From assembly GCA_903813345.2 (NCBI GenBank), contig CAIIXF020000008.1:18396822-18460821 (forward strand): a stretch of 64,000 nt of DNA, read 5' to 3'. Positions 10,436 through 24,156 of the stretch are shown here, piece after piece; position 1 is the stretch's first letter; every line of letters begins with the position of its first letter. The DNA is from Owenia fusiformis (lineage: Eukaryota > Annelida > Polychaeta > Sabellida > Oweniidae). Position numbers and translations under genes: made by a program. The notes beneath the pieces are model-generated. The model made no database searches. It was not told where the DNA came from and saw only the letters and a list, made by a program, of their open reading frames with translations.

Positions 10436-13400
10436 AAGAATCAAATTATTAATTATTGTTATAATCTTGAATTTTTGTATTTGGAGGTTGGCGGTGGGTG
10501 TGTAGGGTCTGTAACAAATGGTAGTTGGTGAAATTTTGCATGTTAATGCCTTGTAAAAAATATGTTTAATACATATTAATGCCAAAGGAAAGTGACTAAA
10601 ATTGTTACAGAGGAGAGCGGGCAAACAAAATGTATCTAAGAGTACACCAGTCATAATGAAAACAAATCCCAACTATCCCAAACTATAATCCAACGTAAAA
10701 AGAAACGATGAATTCTAACCCCTCCAATCATTCAGGTTCCATTATCACAATAGTTATTAATTAATACCTTTCCAGAATAATCTGAATCAGAATATCAGAT
10801 AAATATAAATAAGAATGGTTGAGTATCATCTGGCGATTCAGTACAGATACATAAAATACATGGACATGCTGGACAGCTTGCCTACCTTTCCTCATGTTTA
10901 TTTCGTGGGATGATCATGAAAATGGATCTATTTCTAGATCTTAAGCCAGATAATTAAGCCATGATACAATGATCAAAGAACATTAACATGTGAACTTCAG
11001 CAAGAACCACTTGGTGTGATATTGAATTGATGAAACGATATGTCTAATATATCGAACAAGAAATAAAAACCTATGCAGAGCGCATCACAGTATGGGAATC
11101 GCAGCCATTTGGGTTTAAAAAGAACGATGCACTGTAGCTAGTATTGTTTTATATAAATACATACGATATCTATTGTCACACATCGTTGCTCACATGCATA
11201 TGCCTTTTCTTTTTTCTAAATAAATGGCAGCATACAAATTGATCTCGGTTCTTTCTTTGGCAATATAATTAGCAAAGTCATGAAAAACAAATCTACCAAG
11301 CATAGCAAAACTACCATGTTGAAAGGAGATAAGGCTTACGGATGCATTCCTGTCATATTTGTATTAGTTTAATATGGGTATTTAGAACTTTGAACCATAA
11401 ATGCTCAATCTACATCCAAGGGTATTTCCCAAATGGTTCTAATCATTCACATTAGTTTTTACTTGATGTAATACCCTATTTATTTTTTACTAGAAAATAC
11501 ATTTATTTGAGGTGCATTCATTTGAGGTATTACATGGACTGCAAATTATTATGGATAGCATATTTATATTCATCGTCCTATATTTTGGCTCAGTTCTTAA
11601 AAATTTAAGTGCTTAAACGGTCTGTTGTTTGTTGTTAAAGACTGGCTGTTTTCATTGTGCAAATAGTGAAAAAACTGCTGGGTATATTTGTGTTTACCAA
11701 CCATACCTGCTGTATATCAACCCAATTATAAGTAAGTCTAGATCTAAAAAGATTACAGCAACTCAAAGTATAATATGTAATCATGGCATTTAAAATACAA
11801 TAACATCTTATTCTTTAAATATTTTCAGATAATTGATGTATTTTGAAATAAGTCAAAAAGAATGTCTTGATAATTCAAATGCTTAGACATTTGTTCTGTT
11901 TGTGTGAATATTTTGTGGCACGAGGTTGGCTTTGCTATGCATTTTGCAAAGGTTTTTAATATCATGCTGTTTTTGTAATGTTCTGTAGGTCTATATACTT
12001 AGATGCTTCGATGCCATAAACAACTGGAAAATTATTATTTTATCACAGAAACACAATAGATCATTCTTCATTTGTCTCACAAATATTTATTTACTATTCT
12101 TTATTGTTCCCTATCTAATACATCTCCATCATTAGTTGACATTTAATACTGTCTTTATATCGTCCTTTGATTTAACGTGAATCGTGTTGTCTTTGCCTTT
12201 GTTTTGCCATTGGTAATTTTGAAGGTTGGGAAAGCAGATTAGTCTGTTGAAGTATACTAATCTGTTTTTCGTCTGCAGAGTTCTTTCCTAGATGTAGTGT
12301 TTACTATATGTCGATGATGTCTTGATTGTTGAGTGTTGATCCCAGTGGTTAATACATCGTGATTAGACTTTTAGTTCAATCTGGAAAACAGATGATATCA
12401 GTTAACTGATGTATCAATACAGAGATCAGAGAAAGTGAGAAACAATGAAGATCGAGCAAATATAGTGCGATCTAGTAGTAGCTTAACAATACCAAGTATA
12501 TACTATGAAAACAATATTGAAAACCTTTGAGATTAGAGCATTTTTCCGTGAACTTATTCAACGACCTGGTTGTACATACTTCTACCCCAAAAACAAATTC
12601 AGCTTAATTTGTTAAAACCATTTGTATATCTATATAGCTATGCAACAAAATGTTTCCATGTATATAAACTAAAATAATATAACATGAAGCTTGAGATATG
12701 ATGATTTAGACAGTTAAGAAAAATGCCTCTTTTTGAATTTTGAAATGATCATATTTTTCTTAGCAACTTTGTATACTCCTAGTTTAATAAGAATGGAGAT
12801 GACTAAGGATAAAGATTTCTTTTAGAATTCATATAATGAAGCAATGGCCCCTAAGGGGCCATCCACTATTAGACTTGGATGTCCTTTTTTATAGAAATAT
12901 TGACATGTGAATCTAATCTTGAGAATTGAATTCCAAATACATTTACTACTGCGGAACGTGCATGGCGTATTTAAAATGTTTAAAAAGTCAATTGAAATTT
13001 GTAAAAACCGTAAAAACCACCTGCAAAAAAGATTGGATAGCCATATTACTTCCAAGCAAGTCATTCTCAGTGTGTATTTGATTTTAGGGGATTGATTTTT
13101 TTCGGGTAGAGATGCCAAATGATAACTTGCAGTCTCAGATAAGAAAATAATAGATTTATATATCACGGTTGGTATTTTTCCCACTTAATGTCAAATGAAT
13201 CATTTAGGTACACAAAAGAAGTAGTATGAATCTGTTCGTTGGAATCCCTCCATTAGTCAAACGCAATCTAGTTTTATTTGATGGAAACTGAAACGTATAA
13301 ATAGATTACTGATTCTTAGACCATGGCATCCAACCACTTTAAAAACATGATCTTCCTGTAACTCTGCATGTTTCAACGTATACGCCAAAATAATTTACAA

Positions 13401-14133
13401 TTTATTATCTAATGAGTATCATTTAGCCAAAACAAAAATTATGCAATGGAAATTATAGATAACTCGAACATCTGTGTTGAGCTCAAAATGCCAGATGGTG
13501 CGTCTGATTCTTCCTGCCCAACTTAATTTCAAAAGGAGTTGTTTTCGCATCTTTAACGTGTATTTTTCCTTCAGTTGATATGTTTATGAAAAATAGTCGA
13601 TGGAGCATCAACTGGTTTTGACATTCGCATTTAACATGAAGTTTTGGTTAAATGCTAACACGTGTTAAAGATTTCATCGATGTAACGAAGATGTTCGAAG
13701 ATATGTGTTTTTTAAAATTCTTACAATTCGAGATTGTGTGAAAATGATCGATTATTCCATGTGAAGGAAATAACCTCAAAGTTCTCTTTCGAAGTGCAGT
13801 AAATAATACTCTCACTTAGTGTTATAAGTTAAAGTGGTAGTATCCCCATGACACACAGTTTCAAAAGCATTTTAAATCGATAATTCCAGATTTGTAAAAA
13901 TCAACATTAGTATTAACATGATATGTATTGATTAAATGAATAAAAAGAACGGACTGAAATAAGTATATTTTGGCCAAATGCATCGTCTCAAAACCGTGGA
14001 GCATTGATTGAACACATCATCCATAATCCGGAATGTCTGTTGATGCCATCTAACTTCTGCAAGACTTAAGACTTAAGGGACCGTTGTGTTACCCACCAAA
14101 GCTTTAGACCTTCCTCTAAAGGACAGTTGAGCA
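10436..14133. other. Intergenic, small hairpins only
   Basis: No gene supported. Two short perfect inverted repeats are visible: CAGATTAG/CTAATCTG near 12235 and ATGGCCCC-TAA-GGGGCCAT at 12844-12862. Neither has terminator or RNA context. Confidence 0.45.
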
Positions 14134-14150
14134 GTGTGTGTGTGTGTGTG
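14134..14150. repeat. (GT)n microsatellite
   Basis: An uninterrupted GT dinucleotide run of about eight repeats. Confidence 0.9.
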
Positions 14151-14214
14151 TAGAAAATGTCCGTTGTGCTTCCTCTAATGTGTTCGAGCGTTAACATCAG
14201 CTGCCTCTAGGGCT

Positions 14215-14300
14215 TGAGCCGAGAGGGCTTGAGCGCCGGCACGTTCGAGCTGGGCGATTGGGCGCCGTAACCACGAGGTTGCGAGTTCGAGACGCGTTTG
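14215..14300 (+). mobile_element. tRNA-derived SINE head, degenerate
   Basis: A locally GC-rich patch contains TGGGCGATTGGGCGCC (A-box position) followed by GGTTGCGAGTTCGAGAC (B-box-like). It does not fold as a complete cloverleaf with a paired acceptor stem, so I read it as a tRNA-derived repeat and not a tRNA gene. Confidence 0.4.
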
Positions 14301-15469
14301 CTACTTGTGTTTATTCATTGACAATATCATCAAATTAATGCAAGTAATACCTGAGACATAGCTTGTTGCAAGGGTTCACTTTTGGACCACCCTGTTGTCA
14401 CTCTATACTTATCAAAGTCGAATTAAATTTGATACTTAGACAGAGAGAGGCACTACATATCAAAGATCATCAATATACCAATTTTTTAACAATTATTTTT
14501 GGCATGTCCATGGTGGTTGTACTATCCCTTTAATAGTACAAAATATAAAGAAGCACATACCAGCCATATGCCTACCAGCTGAACTTTAAAGTAAAGACGC
14601 CATGGCTTATTAGTCTAATCACTGTAAATCAGTGCATACTTTTACACATGATTACACAATTTACATTTTAGTCAAAGGAAATTTCCCTAAGACCACTCGA
14701 TAAAGAGAAAATATTGTTTTGCCCCTGCTGGACAGAAAGTGCTTCAATTATAGGTTTCTCTGATCCTTTGGCTAAGTGCTTCTCTGACTTCTGCAGAGCA
14801 ATAAATTGGAGGCTGTAGCATCTTGATCAAGATTAAAGTCAACCCCAGCATGTCTCTTATAGGGGGCAGGGGTAATGCTATTCCTTATTGTCTGCGAGGT
14901 TGATATACCACGCTGCAACTCGTTTCAACGCTCAGCGTGAATCACACAACCATCAAAACAAATATTCTGTTCCTGAATATTTTAAATCGGATCGATTAAG
15001 GAATCCACTATTTGATGCCAAACAATATGGATATACACATTCTCTGATGTATCCTTAGATTAAACAAATACTGTTCCCATCGATTAATCACAAAATCTTG
15101 AGTTCGTAAGATAAATGATTGCCTTTTCATTAAAATTCAATGCATGAGCAGAGCATATGTCATTATTACTCTCGGAGTATGGCTTTATATCTCGTAATTA
15201 TATATCAACAACGTTGTTGCAAATCAGGCAATGTGAAGGTTAATTGGGCCCAAACTGCGCCATGCCTGATTTGAATTCCAATCATGCCATAACCTTCTCT
15301 CACGACGGGTCCGATATTAACTTGCAACTATGGTTTGGGTCTCAGTTGCTCATCATTGCAGCAACCAGACTCAACGGCGTACCTAATCACCATGGGAGTA
15401 TTGTAAATCACTCAGATGTAACAATTTCATTAATAAAGTTTAGGAACTGAAACTCTCGAAGAGACTAGT
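14301..15469. other. Intergenic, no feature seen
   Basis: No supported gene. A 68-codon plus frame at 15244-15450 has no family, splice or initiation support. Confidence 0.4.
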
Positions 15470-15830
15470 CAAAATGTCATCTTCAACAGGGCTTCACTGT
15501 TGACAGAGGAAATGTACTGAAATATATAAGCATGTATGCTGCAAGGTCGAAAGTACCGATGAAAATGCCATCTTCAGCAGGGCTTTAACTGCTGACAAAG
15601 AAAATGTATTGAAATATGTAGGCTCGTGTGTTACGGGGAAAAATACTAAAGAAAAGGTCCTGAAATATACAGGGGAAAATACCAAAGAAAAGCTCCTGAA
15701 ATATGTAAGCACGTGTGCTACGGGAGGAGAACCCAAAGCAAATGTCATCTTCAGCAGGGCTTAACTGTTGACGAAGTAAATGTCCAGGAAGCATGTGTGC
15801 TACGAGGAACAGTATCAAAGAGCATTACAA
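15470..15830. repeat. ~90-bp degenerate tandem repeat
   Basis: Repeated blocks contain ATCTTCAGCAGGGCTT...CTGTTGAC and TGAAATATGTAAGCACGTGT-like text near 15476, 15567 and 15746, with shortened intermediate copies. Overlapping short frames on both strands come from this structure. Confidence 0.7.
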
Positions 15831-16569
15831 AATACAGCATGACAAAAAATAGCAAGATCGGCATTGGGAAAACGTATCAACAAATAAGCAATGCCAGCCA
15901 CCCCATTCCCAAACATTCACCATTCAAGACCATGGGTATGGGGCATATCATTCACACTGGAGACATCCAATACACAATGAAAGCCAAATTGTACCAAATA
16001 ATGTACTTGACATAGAAAATATCCAGATATAGCACTCATGTCTCAACTAATCTGAAAGAGATCCATCTGGACAAATCCAGTATTACAATATAGAAAACAA
16101 CAGAAAGCACTTATAACAAAATCGACCCATAGAACGGTGATCTCCAATACGATGCTATAAATTATAAAATTGTTTTAAATATTTAAAAAAATCAAAGGTT
16201 AAGTTGTAAAAAAGACGATACCAAATGGATATGGGTCTCAATCCTCTCTGCAAAGCAAATGGATCACGTCCAATATAATATATCCAAGATAAAATTGAAA
16301 TCTGATTGCTTTGGTCTCATCATATCACCTTAAAGAACATGGGAAAATAAATACGATGCCAGAATATTCAGGTGTTAATGTGTTGAGATAAACCATCTTG
16401 ACTTGTCAAAGAAAGGCAATGAGCACTTAGTATGAAGATGTACATTATGCATAACAAGCTGGAGCATATCAAAATATAAGGCGGAATTAGAGCGAAGCTT
16501 GTACATCTTAATGCCCAAATGAAAAGACAATTAGAAAGACACTGTGTATCGCATGAATAACTCAATTAT

Positions 16570-16630
16570 GGAGGCTCGTGTGACTCGAACCCACGTCCTC
16601 TAGGCTGGTTACGACAGCTGTGCTAAGTTT
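16570..16630 (-). mobile_element. tRNA-like sequence in copy A
   Basis: On the minus strand TTAGCACAGCTGTCGTAACC is followed by GGACGTGGGTTCGAGTCAC, which fit internal A- and B-box promoter elements. No matching acceptor stem is visible, so this is a tRNA-derived repeat or pseudogene. The same stretch recurs at about 19585-19640. Confidence 0.4.
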
Positions 16631-17333
16631 GACGTGTCATCGCCTTACAGACCTAGATAATCGCCACTCGCATAATTCCACAATCACAAAAACGTTTTTT
16701 GACATGTGGCTGATTTTGTTAAGAAGCTTTAGGTCTTGGAGTTTGAAATCAATGCTGAAAGTTTGATTGTTTATTTTGAAAGCATGTTGAAATCTAGGTC
16801 AAGTCGACCTTAATAAAGTCTGCAGTGTGTTGTGATAGCATGATCGTTAGCAAACAGCTTTATAGATCAATATCAAAGGTCGATACAGAAGATCAGGTAA
16901 GTTCCAAAAGTTATCGTAAGATACAACCAGATCTGAAACACAATAATATAGATATCTTTCAAGAACCCTAATAAGTAATAGTGTACCTCCAGATTAAGAT
17001 GGCCTCTTGCTTAAAGTTATACAAAACTACACTACAGTAAGTTGATTTTATTCTAATGGTATCAATGTAAGATAATGTTCTTCGCATGATATCTATAATA
17101 TTTTGATTAAACTGCCTTGTAATCAGTCTATGTAGCTTTAATGCAGAAAATACAATTATAAACCTCGTATTAGAGCGTGTGATACGAAACTTGACAAAAG
17201 AGGGTCAATGACTTATGGCTCAGACCTCGTACGCACATTATCGTACTTCTTCAACGAGATCAAATGTTACCATTTCTGATTTATGATGAGCCGCATTACA
17301 AAAACAAGATATTAATCGAGCATATGTTGTGTA

Positions 17334-17528
17334 TTATCTGTCTACAGTACCTGTAATACAGACTTTTGTTAAATCATGATAGACATTGCAGAACATAGGG
17401 TGTTTAGACAATAATATAAATGGTTTATCTCCAACACTTAACTGGCTTTCAATAAGCCTTTCATCAAAATGAGAATAAAATTCAATGTCTGCCTGGAGGT
17501 GCTGGGATGCTTCAAATGATCTAATCAT
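17334..17528 (-). CDS. Hypothetical 64-residue frame, copy A
   Basis: I do not recognise it. The frame starts at a true ATG and its composition is protein-like (for example GDKPFILLSKHPMFCNVYHD). The duplicate at 20347-20541 encodes an identical peptide. The only nucleotide difference I see is Arg AGA versus CGA at codon 3, which is silent. That may reflect youth of the duplication and not selection. It could be an exon of a captured gene or chance. Confidence 0.2.
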   Translation of the reverse strand: MIRSFEASQHLQADIEFYSHFDERLIESQLSVGDKPFILLSKHPMFCNVYHDLTKVCITGTVDR

Positions 17529-19239
17529 TGCGAAACATAAATCTGTTTATGATAGTTGTTTCAATTCAAATACTTCAAGCTATATTCTGGTTGTATATAT
17601 TGCTTTCAAGGAACAAGTTAACAGTATCTAAACAAAACATCTGAATATCAAAGCGAGGAAGCATCTTTGGGATAAATTTCTTACTAATAGATGTGTCGAA
17701 ATGAGTTTTCTTCATTTATCTGGCTTCATCAATAAGCATATGAAGTTTCATTAGATATATTAAAACTAGGCACTCAATAGTAACGAACCTTACCGAACAA
17801 TAAGCAGAAATTGCTGCAGAATCCTCATGTTCTATCCAATGGTAATATTATTACATTTAATAGAGTATTACATAAACCGACTTGACACTTTAGAGGGCGT
17901 ACTGTTTGGATTCATTCTTTACAATTAATGCCTGGGGTGCCTAAATTAATGGATGGTTTTTAAATTCAGATTCAGTGCTCTTTTAGTAAAACTAAATTAC
18001 ATCCGAAATAGCCTACAGATCAATACAAAAGACAAAAAAAGGTGAACGGACGGGCGGACGGATGGGTGTGGGTGGGTGCGTGCGGCGCAGACAAATCATG
18101 TATTTTTAGAACTCTCTTCGAAATTTGTCAAGTGGTGGAACAATGAACAGACAGTATGATTGCACAATTCTGTGTCTATCTCTGTGATCTGCTAGAATAT
18201 ATAGTTATGCCAAATAAGTATTTGTAAAAGAAATATTTACTGATTATGGTTGGATTTATTGATTTCGTTTAAACCTTGGTTGTTTTGTGTTTCTCCCACA
18301 TAAGGTAATTAATTCTATCCTTGATAATATACCAATTGATCAAACAACATATGCTAGGAATGGATATGTGTTGATAAGCTGTACTCGACGAAGTTGTTTA
18401 ATTATTGCTTAACGACAAAGTTACAAGAAGAACGGGATCAGCAAGACCTCCTCGAGTGGGGCCCCAGCCATTCGCTTTTCCCTTGATGCGTTTTGTGGCG
18501 GAGGTTAGACCGAGCGTCGACCTGAAGTCGGCAACCAGATAAAGGAACGACCATTAGGAAGTAGTCAATGAGAGTTGTCACGATAGATGCTGTATTGTAA
18601 TGGTTTCTTTTTGCTGTTCACTCTTGTGGTTGATGTGATGGCATTCAACACGAAAAGGTTAATTGTTTTGAGCAATCCATTAAAGATAATAAATAGTACT
18701 TTGGGTACTGGGCTCACATGGTGTTGCTCAAGAGTGAATGATGGCTAAAATGACAGGAAAAACGGATATAATAATTGCCGATTTTTTGCAACAAAATTAT
18801 TTCATACAACTACTCTTTATACAGTGACATGGCTTTTTACAATCCAGGACACCTGAAATTATTTGTAAAGCTGGGAAATGGGCCAATAGTGAATATCGCG
18901 AGACAAAAATGGGGACCATTTTGAAAAAAGGTGAGCTTTTGAACCAGGAGTCATATGGGAGTTTTCTGTATTGATGTTGAACAAAAATAACTTAAAACGT
19001 GAATCCTATCGACACAGGTTTTAAAGAAAATGGTCCAAAAGTGAATTTTGCGAGACAAAAATGGCGGCAATTTTGAAAATGGACGAGCTTTGAACCAGGA
19101 CCAGGGGGCTTTTCTACATTGATGTTGAACAAAAATAAACTTAAAATGGGAATCCTATTGACAGAGGTTTTAATACGGGCCAATATTTGACAGACGGGCG
19201 GACAGGGCAGACGGACAAAAAGACAGACGGACAGACATA

Positions 19240-22216
19240 CGATATCAAATGGATATGGGTCTCAATCCTCTCTGCAAAGCAAATGGATCGCATCCAATAT
19301 AATATATCCAAGATAAAATTGAAATCTGATTGCTTTGGTCTCATCATATCACCTTAAAGAACATGGGAAAATAAATATGATGCCAGAATATTCAGGTGTT
19401 AATGTGTTGAGATAAACCATCTTGACTTGTCAAAGAAAGGCAATGAGCACTTAGTATGAAGATGTACATTATGCATAACAAGCTGGAGCATATCAAAAAA
19501 TAAGGCCGAATTAGAGCGAAGCTTGTACATCTTAATGCCCTAATGAAAACACAATTAGAAAGACACTGTAATAACTCAATTATGGAGGCTCATGTGACTC
19601 GAACCCACGTCCTCTAGGCTGGTTACGACAGCTGTGCTAAGCTTAACGTGGTATCGCCCTACAGACTTAGATAATCGCCACTCGCATAATTCCACAGTCA
19701 CAAAAACGTTTTTTGACATATGGCTGATTTTGTTAAGAAGTTTTAGGTCTTGGAATTTGCAATCAATGCTGAAAGTTTGATTGTTTATTTTGCAAGCATG
19801 TTGAAATCTAGGTCAAGTCGACCTTGATAAAGTCTACAGTGTGTTGTGATAGCATGATCGTTAGCAAACAGCTTTATAGATCAATATCAAAGGTCGATAC
19901 AGAAGATCAGGTAAGTTCCAAAAGTTATCGTAAGATACAACCAGATCTGAAACACAATAATATAGATATCTTTCAAGAACCCTAATAAGTAATAATGTAC
20001 CTCCAGATTAAGATGGCCTCTTGCTTAAAGTTATACAAAACTACACTACAATAAGTTGATTTTATTCTAATGGTATCAATGTAAGATAATGTTCTTCGCA
20101 TGATATCTATACTATTTTGCTTAAACTGCCTTGTAATCAGTCTATGTAGCTTTAATGCAGAAATACAATTATAAACCTCGTATTAGAGCGTGCGATACGA
20201 AACTTGATAAAAGAGGGGCAATGACTTATGGCTCAGACCTCGTACGCACATTATCGTACTTCTTCAACATGATCAAATGTTACCATTTCTGATTTATGAT
20301 GAGCCGCATTACAAAAACAAGATATTAATCGAGCATATGTTGTGTATTATCTGTCTACAGTACCTGTAATACAGACTTTTGTTAAATCATGATAGACATT
20401 GCAGAACATAGGGTGTTTAGACAATAATATAAATGGTTTATCTCCAACACTTAACTGGCTTTCAATAAGCCTTTCATCAAAATGAGAATAAAATTCAATG
20501 TCTGCCTGGAGGTGCTGGGATGCTTCAAATGATCGAATCATTGCGAAACATAAATCTGTTTATGATAGTTGTTTCAATACAAATACTTCAAGCTATATTC
20601 TGGTTGTATATATTGCTTTCAAGGAACAAGTTAACAGTATCTAAACAAAACATCTGAATATCAAAGCGAGGAAGCATCTTTGGGATAAAATCTTACTAAT
20701 AGATGTGTCGAAACGAGTTTTCTTCATTTATCTGGCTTCATCAATAAGCATATTAAGTTTCATTAGATATATTAAAACTAGGCACTCAATAGTAACGAAC
20801 CTTACCGAACAATAAGCAGAAATTGCTGCAGAATCCTCATGTTCTATCCAATGGTAATTTTATTACATTTAATAGAGTATAACATAAACTGACTTGACAC
20901 TTTAGAGGGCGTACTGTTTGGATTCATTCTTTACAATTAATGGCCGGGGTGCCTAAATTAATGGATGGTTTTTAAAAACAGATTCAGCGCTCTCTTAGTA
21001 AAACTAAATTACATCCGAAATAGCCTGTAGATCAATACAAAAGACAAAAAAGGTGAACGGACGGGCGGACGGATGGGTGTGGGTAGGTGGGTGGGTTTTG
21101 CGGCGCAGACAAATTATGTATTTCTAGAACTCCGAAATTTGTCAAGTGGTGGAACAACGAACAGACAGTATGATTGCACAATTCTGTGTCTATCTCTGTG
21201 ATCTGCTAGAATATATATATTTATGCCAAATAAGTATTTGTAAAAGAAATATTTACTGATTATGGTTGGATTTATTGATTTCGTTTAAACCTTGGTTGTT
21301 TTGTGTTTCTCCCACATAAGGTAATTAATTCTATCCTTGATATTATACCAATTGATCAAACAACATATGCTAGGAATGGATATGTGTTGATAAGCTGTAC
21401 TCGACGAAGTTGTTTAATTATTGCTTAACGACAAAGTTACAAGAAGAACGGGATCAGCAAGACCTCCTCGAGTGGGGCCCCAGCCATTCGCTTTTCCCTT
21501 GATGCGTTTTGTGGCGGAGGTTAGACCGAGCGTCGACCTGAAGTCGGCAACCAGATAAAGGAACGACCATTAGGAAGTAGTCAATGAGAGTTGTCACGAT
21601 AGATGCTGTATTGTAATGGTTTCTTTTTGCTGTTCACTCTTGTGGTTGATGTGATGGCATTCAACACGAAAAGGTTAATTGTTTCGAGCAATCCATTAAA
21701 AATAAATAGTACTTTGGGTACTGGGCTCACATGGTGTTGCTCAAAAGTGAATGATGGCTAAAATGGCAGGAAAACCGGATATAATTTTTGCCCATTTTTG
21801 CAACAAAATTATTTCATACAACTACTCTTTATACAGTGACATGGCTTTTTACAATCCAGGACACTTGAAATTATTTGTAAAGCTGGGAAATGGGCCAAGA
21901 GTGAATATCGCGAGACAAAAATGGGGACCATTTTGAAAATATGTGAATTTTTGAACCAGAAGCCATATGGGAGTTTTCTGTATTGATGTTGAACAAAAAT
22001 AACTTAAAACGTGAATCCTATCGACACAGGTTTTAAAGAAAATGATCCAAAAGTGAATTTTGCGAGACAAAATGGCGGCCATTTTGAAAATAGACTGGGG
22101 GTTTTCTACATTGATGTTGAACAAAAATAACTTAAAATGGGAATCCTATTGACAGAGGTTTTAATACGGGCCAATTGTTGACAGACGGACGGACAGGGCA
22201 GACAGACGGACAAAGA
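19240..22216. repeat. 3.0-kb tandem duplication, copy B
   Basis: Head-to-tail partner of 16216-19239, offset 3013-3024 bp because of small indels and differing by scattered substitutions. The junction at 19220-19240 (AAAAAGACAGACGG...CATACGATATC) shares short AAAAGAC homology with the sequence before copy A, consistent with unequal exchange or slippage. Confidence 0.9.
20347..20541 (-). CDS. Hypothetical 64-residue frame, copy B
   Basis: Duplicate of the frame at 17334-17528 with an identical predicted peptide. Function unknown; coding status unproven. Confidence 0.2.
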   Translation of the reverse strand: MIRSFEASQHLQADIEFYSHFDERLIESQLSVGDKPFILLSKHPMFCNVYHDLTKVCITGTVDR

Positions 22217-23511
22217 GAAATTGTATTGCGTATTTACAGATGAAGGAGTTACTTCATACTGAACTGAAATTGTCCATCGTGCAAACTTTGTTTTCCACGT
22301 AACTTTATTTCTGATATTTATCATTTGGGGATCGTCTCTACAGTATTACTGTCTAGTATATACAGCTATTTCTCATGGTATTTACATTTGCTTATAATTC
22401 TCTAAACATTTCTAACATACATGTATATTATGATGAATCCAGTTTGACTCAAATGTCCCTCGGTCTTATTGTGGATTTTGATTATATTTGATTATCAGAG
22501 CCATTATATCAAATGCTTTTAAGAGAGAGACTCGCAGTATTTGTATTCTGAGGGATAGTAAACGTTGTGGATCCCACAATTGTATTTTCTGAATGTTTGG
22601 AGAAAGATAGGGAGGTTGGACACTGTTTCAGTATGGCCAATTTCTTTCGACGATCCTTTCTCTGACTTTTAAACTTGTATTGCGCTTACATACAGTACCA
22701 GTCACTCCAATAAGTTTCTTAGTACCGTTTTGCAGAGACATTTAAAACACGGTTTGGTTCAGTAGTTGGTTCAATTATGACGCTTTTCTTGTTATCCTGA
22801 TAATATTAGTTCAAGATGACTGTATTTATACAGTATCAGAACTGCATCCAATACCATAAAGGGCAATACAATCATTAGACGATCATACTAATCATTTAGC
22901 TATTATACTTTCTTTGATTGTGAATTATAAAAGAATGCATTTACTTTGAAGTATATAATTGTCTCTAAATGCCAATTTAAGAGGCCACGATTTTCCAACT
23001 AGCAAAATAAGCAATTCCGTTTATTTGCCTTATGTAATAGAAAAATAAGAGGTCCCATGTGTTTAACTTGATTTATTTCTTCATAAAGTGTGGAAATGTA
23101 TCGATTCGGGGGATATAATATGCCATATTTTTTCCGAAATCCGATCAATTCGTCTGATATTTCCGTAATTTTATCGTATCCAACTCGTTTTAACATTCAA
23201 TCGCATAAGTGAATAAGGAAATAATGGTTTTCTGTTGATTCAATTGGGAAATTTCATTCAATCCGAATTCATTTTGTTCGTATGTTGAGTATCCAATAAT
23301 TACAAAATTACAATAAATAAAGAATTGAGAATTCGAAATAAGTGCAGTTTGAGAACATCACCTCTTGTCGTTGTACATTCAATTGTAAGACATCTGGTGA
23401 ATGCAACATTTCAAGGGATAAAATACTCAATCTTAACCTAATCTCGCAAATTACAATATTGTAAGAGCATGTAACTCCCTGACTTAAAGACTGTTTTGGG
23501 GAAACTATCCA
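22217..23511. other. Intergenic with one short minus frame
   Basis: No confident gene. The minus frame 22999-23196 begins MLKRVGYDKITEISDELIGF and has plausible composition, but it has no visible splice partners or family identity, so I leave it unannotated. Confidence 0.4.
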
Positions 23512-23611
23512 TTTGAAGACATCATCACCAAGGGTTACCGTGACATCCTCGACGAGCCATGATATATCAATACAACATGTAATATATAGGGGTTATGCAC
23601 TGGGAGGTTTT

Positions 23612-23714
23612 GGATACAGGGAATATCCCGAGGGATATACAATATATCTTCCCGAGGGACCGAAGGGACCAAGGGAAGATGTATTGTATATCCCAAGGGA
23701 TATTCTATGTATCC
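23612..23714. repeat. Long hairpin with ~50-bp stem
   Basis: GGATACAGGGAATATCCC at the left pairs with GGGATATTCTATGTATCC at the right. The stem continues through GGATATACAATATATCTT to a four-base loop near 23663. Both strands stay open across the palindrome, producing mirror-image frames that are not genes. Confidence 0.85.
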
Positions 23715-23735
23715 AAACCGACCGTACATAACTGG

Positions 23736-24070
23736 TGTATCTCATACTTGAGTGGGTTTAGGGTAGATATAACCTTTTCCACCTTTTTCAAATGACAAGA
23801 TATTTATATTTAACATTTTCGTAATATTCTTTTTGTTCAATACAATGAAATTGTAACATTTAAACTTAAAAGAATTAGATCTTAAAATTAAAAAATTAAA
23901 ACTTTTGATATTTAAACTTTTGAAAAATTCCCGGGAGCGGGATGGATATATTATATCTGCCCGCATTTGCCCTAGGGCGGGACATATACAATATATCCTG
24001 CCCGCTCCTCAGATACGATATATATTCCCGGGTGATATCTACCCCAAACCCACTCAAGTATGAGATACAG
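23736..24070. repeat. Inverted repeat enclosing a second related hairpin
   Basis: A 35-bp arm (23736-23770, CTCATACTTGAGTGGGTTTA core) is matched by its complement at 24035-24070. Inside, 23934-24008 is another hairpin with GGAGCGGG ends. It shares the ATATACAATATATC core with the hairpin at 23612-23714, so the two are members of one palindromic family. Confidence 0.8.
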
Positions 24071-24143
24071 TAATATACTAGTAACGTGCAAATAAATACC
24101 AAACCACAAGCACCACTATCGCTGGTAGACCCAGAAGCTAGCA

Positions 24144-24156
24144 AGGGGGGGGGGGC
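24144..24156. repeat. Poly-G run
   Basis: About eleven consecutive G residues followed by CGG. It is a possible assembly or sequencing weak spot. Confidence 0.8.

Larger units (their letters stand above)
16216..19239. repeat. 3.0-kb tandem duplication, copy A
   Basis: This block is repeated head to tail at 19240-22216. Both copies begin CGATA(C/T)CAAATGGATATG and end in a GACAGACGG-type tail. It contains a tRNA-like stretch (about 16565-16630, minus strand), a conserved minus-strand frame (17334-17528), a GC-richer patch (18449-18560) and, near the end, two units with GCGAGACAAAAATGG cores resembling the GGAC-tailed elements. It may be a non-autonomous transposon with the tail at its 3' end. 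Confidence 0.9.

Noticed and set aside
16570-16630. Functional tRNA gene (also 19585-19640, 59555-59630, 14215-14300)
   Set aside because: Internal promoter boxes are present but no acceptor stem pairs, so these are tRNA-derived repeats or pseudogenes.
23513-23795. Mirror-image frames on both strands
   Set aside because: They are the two strands of one long palindrome.
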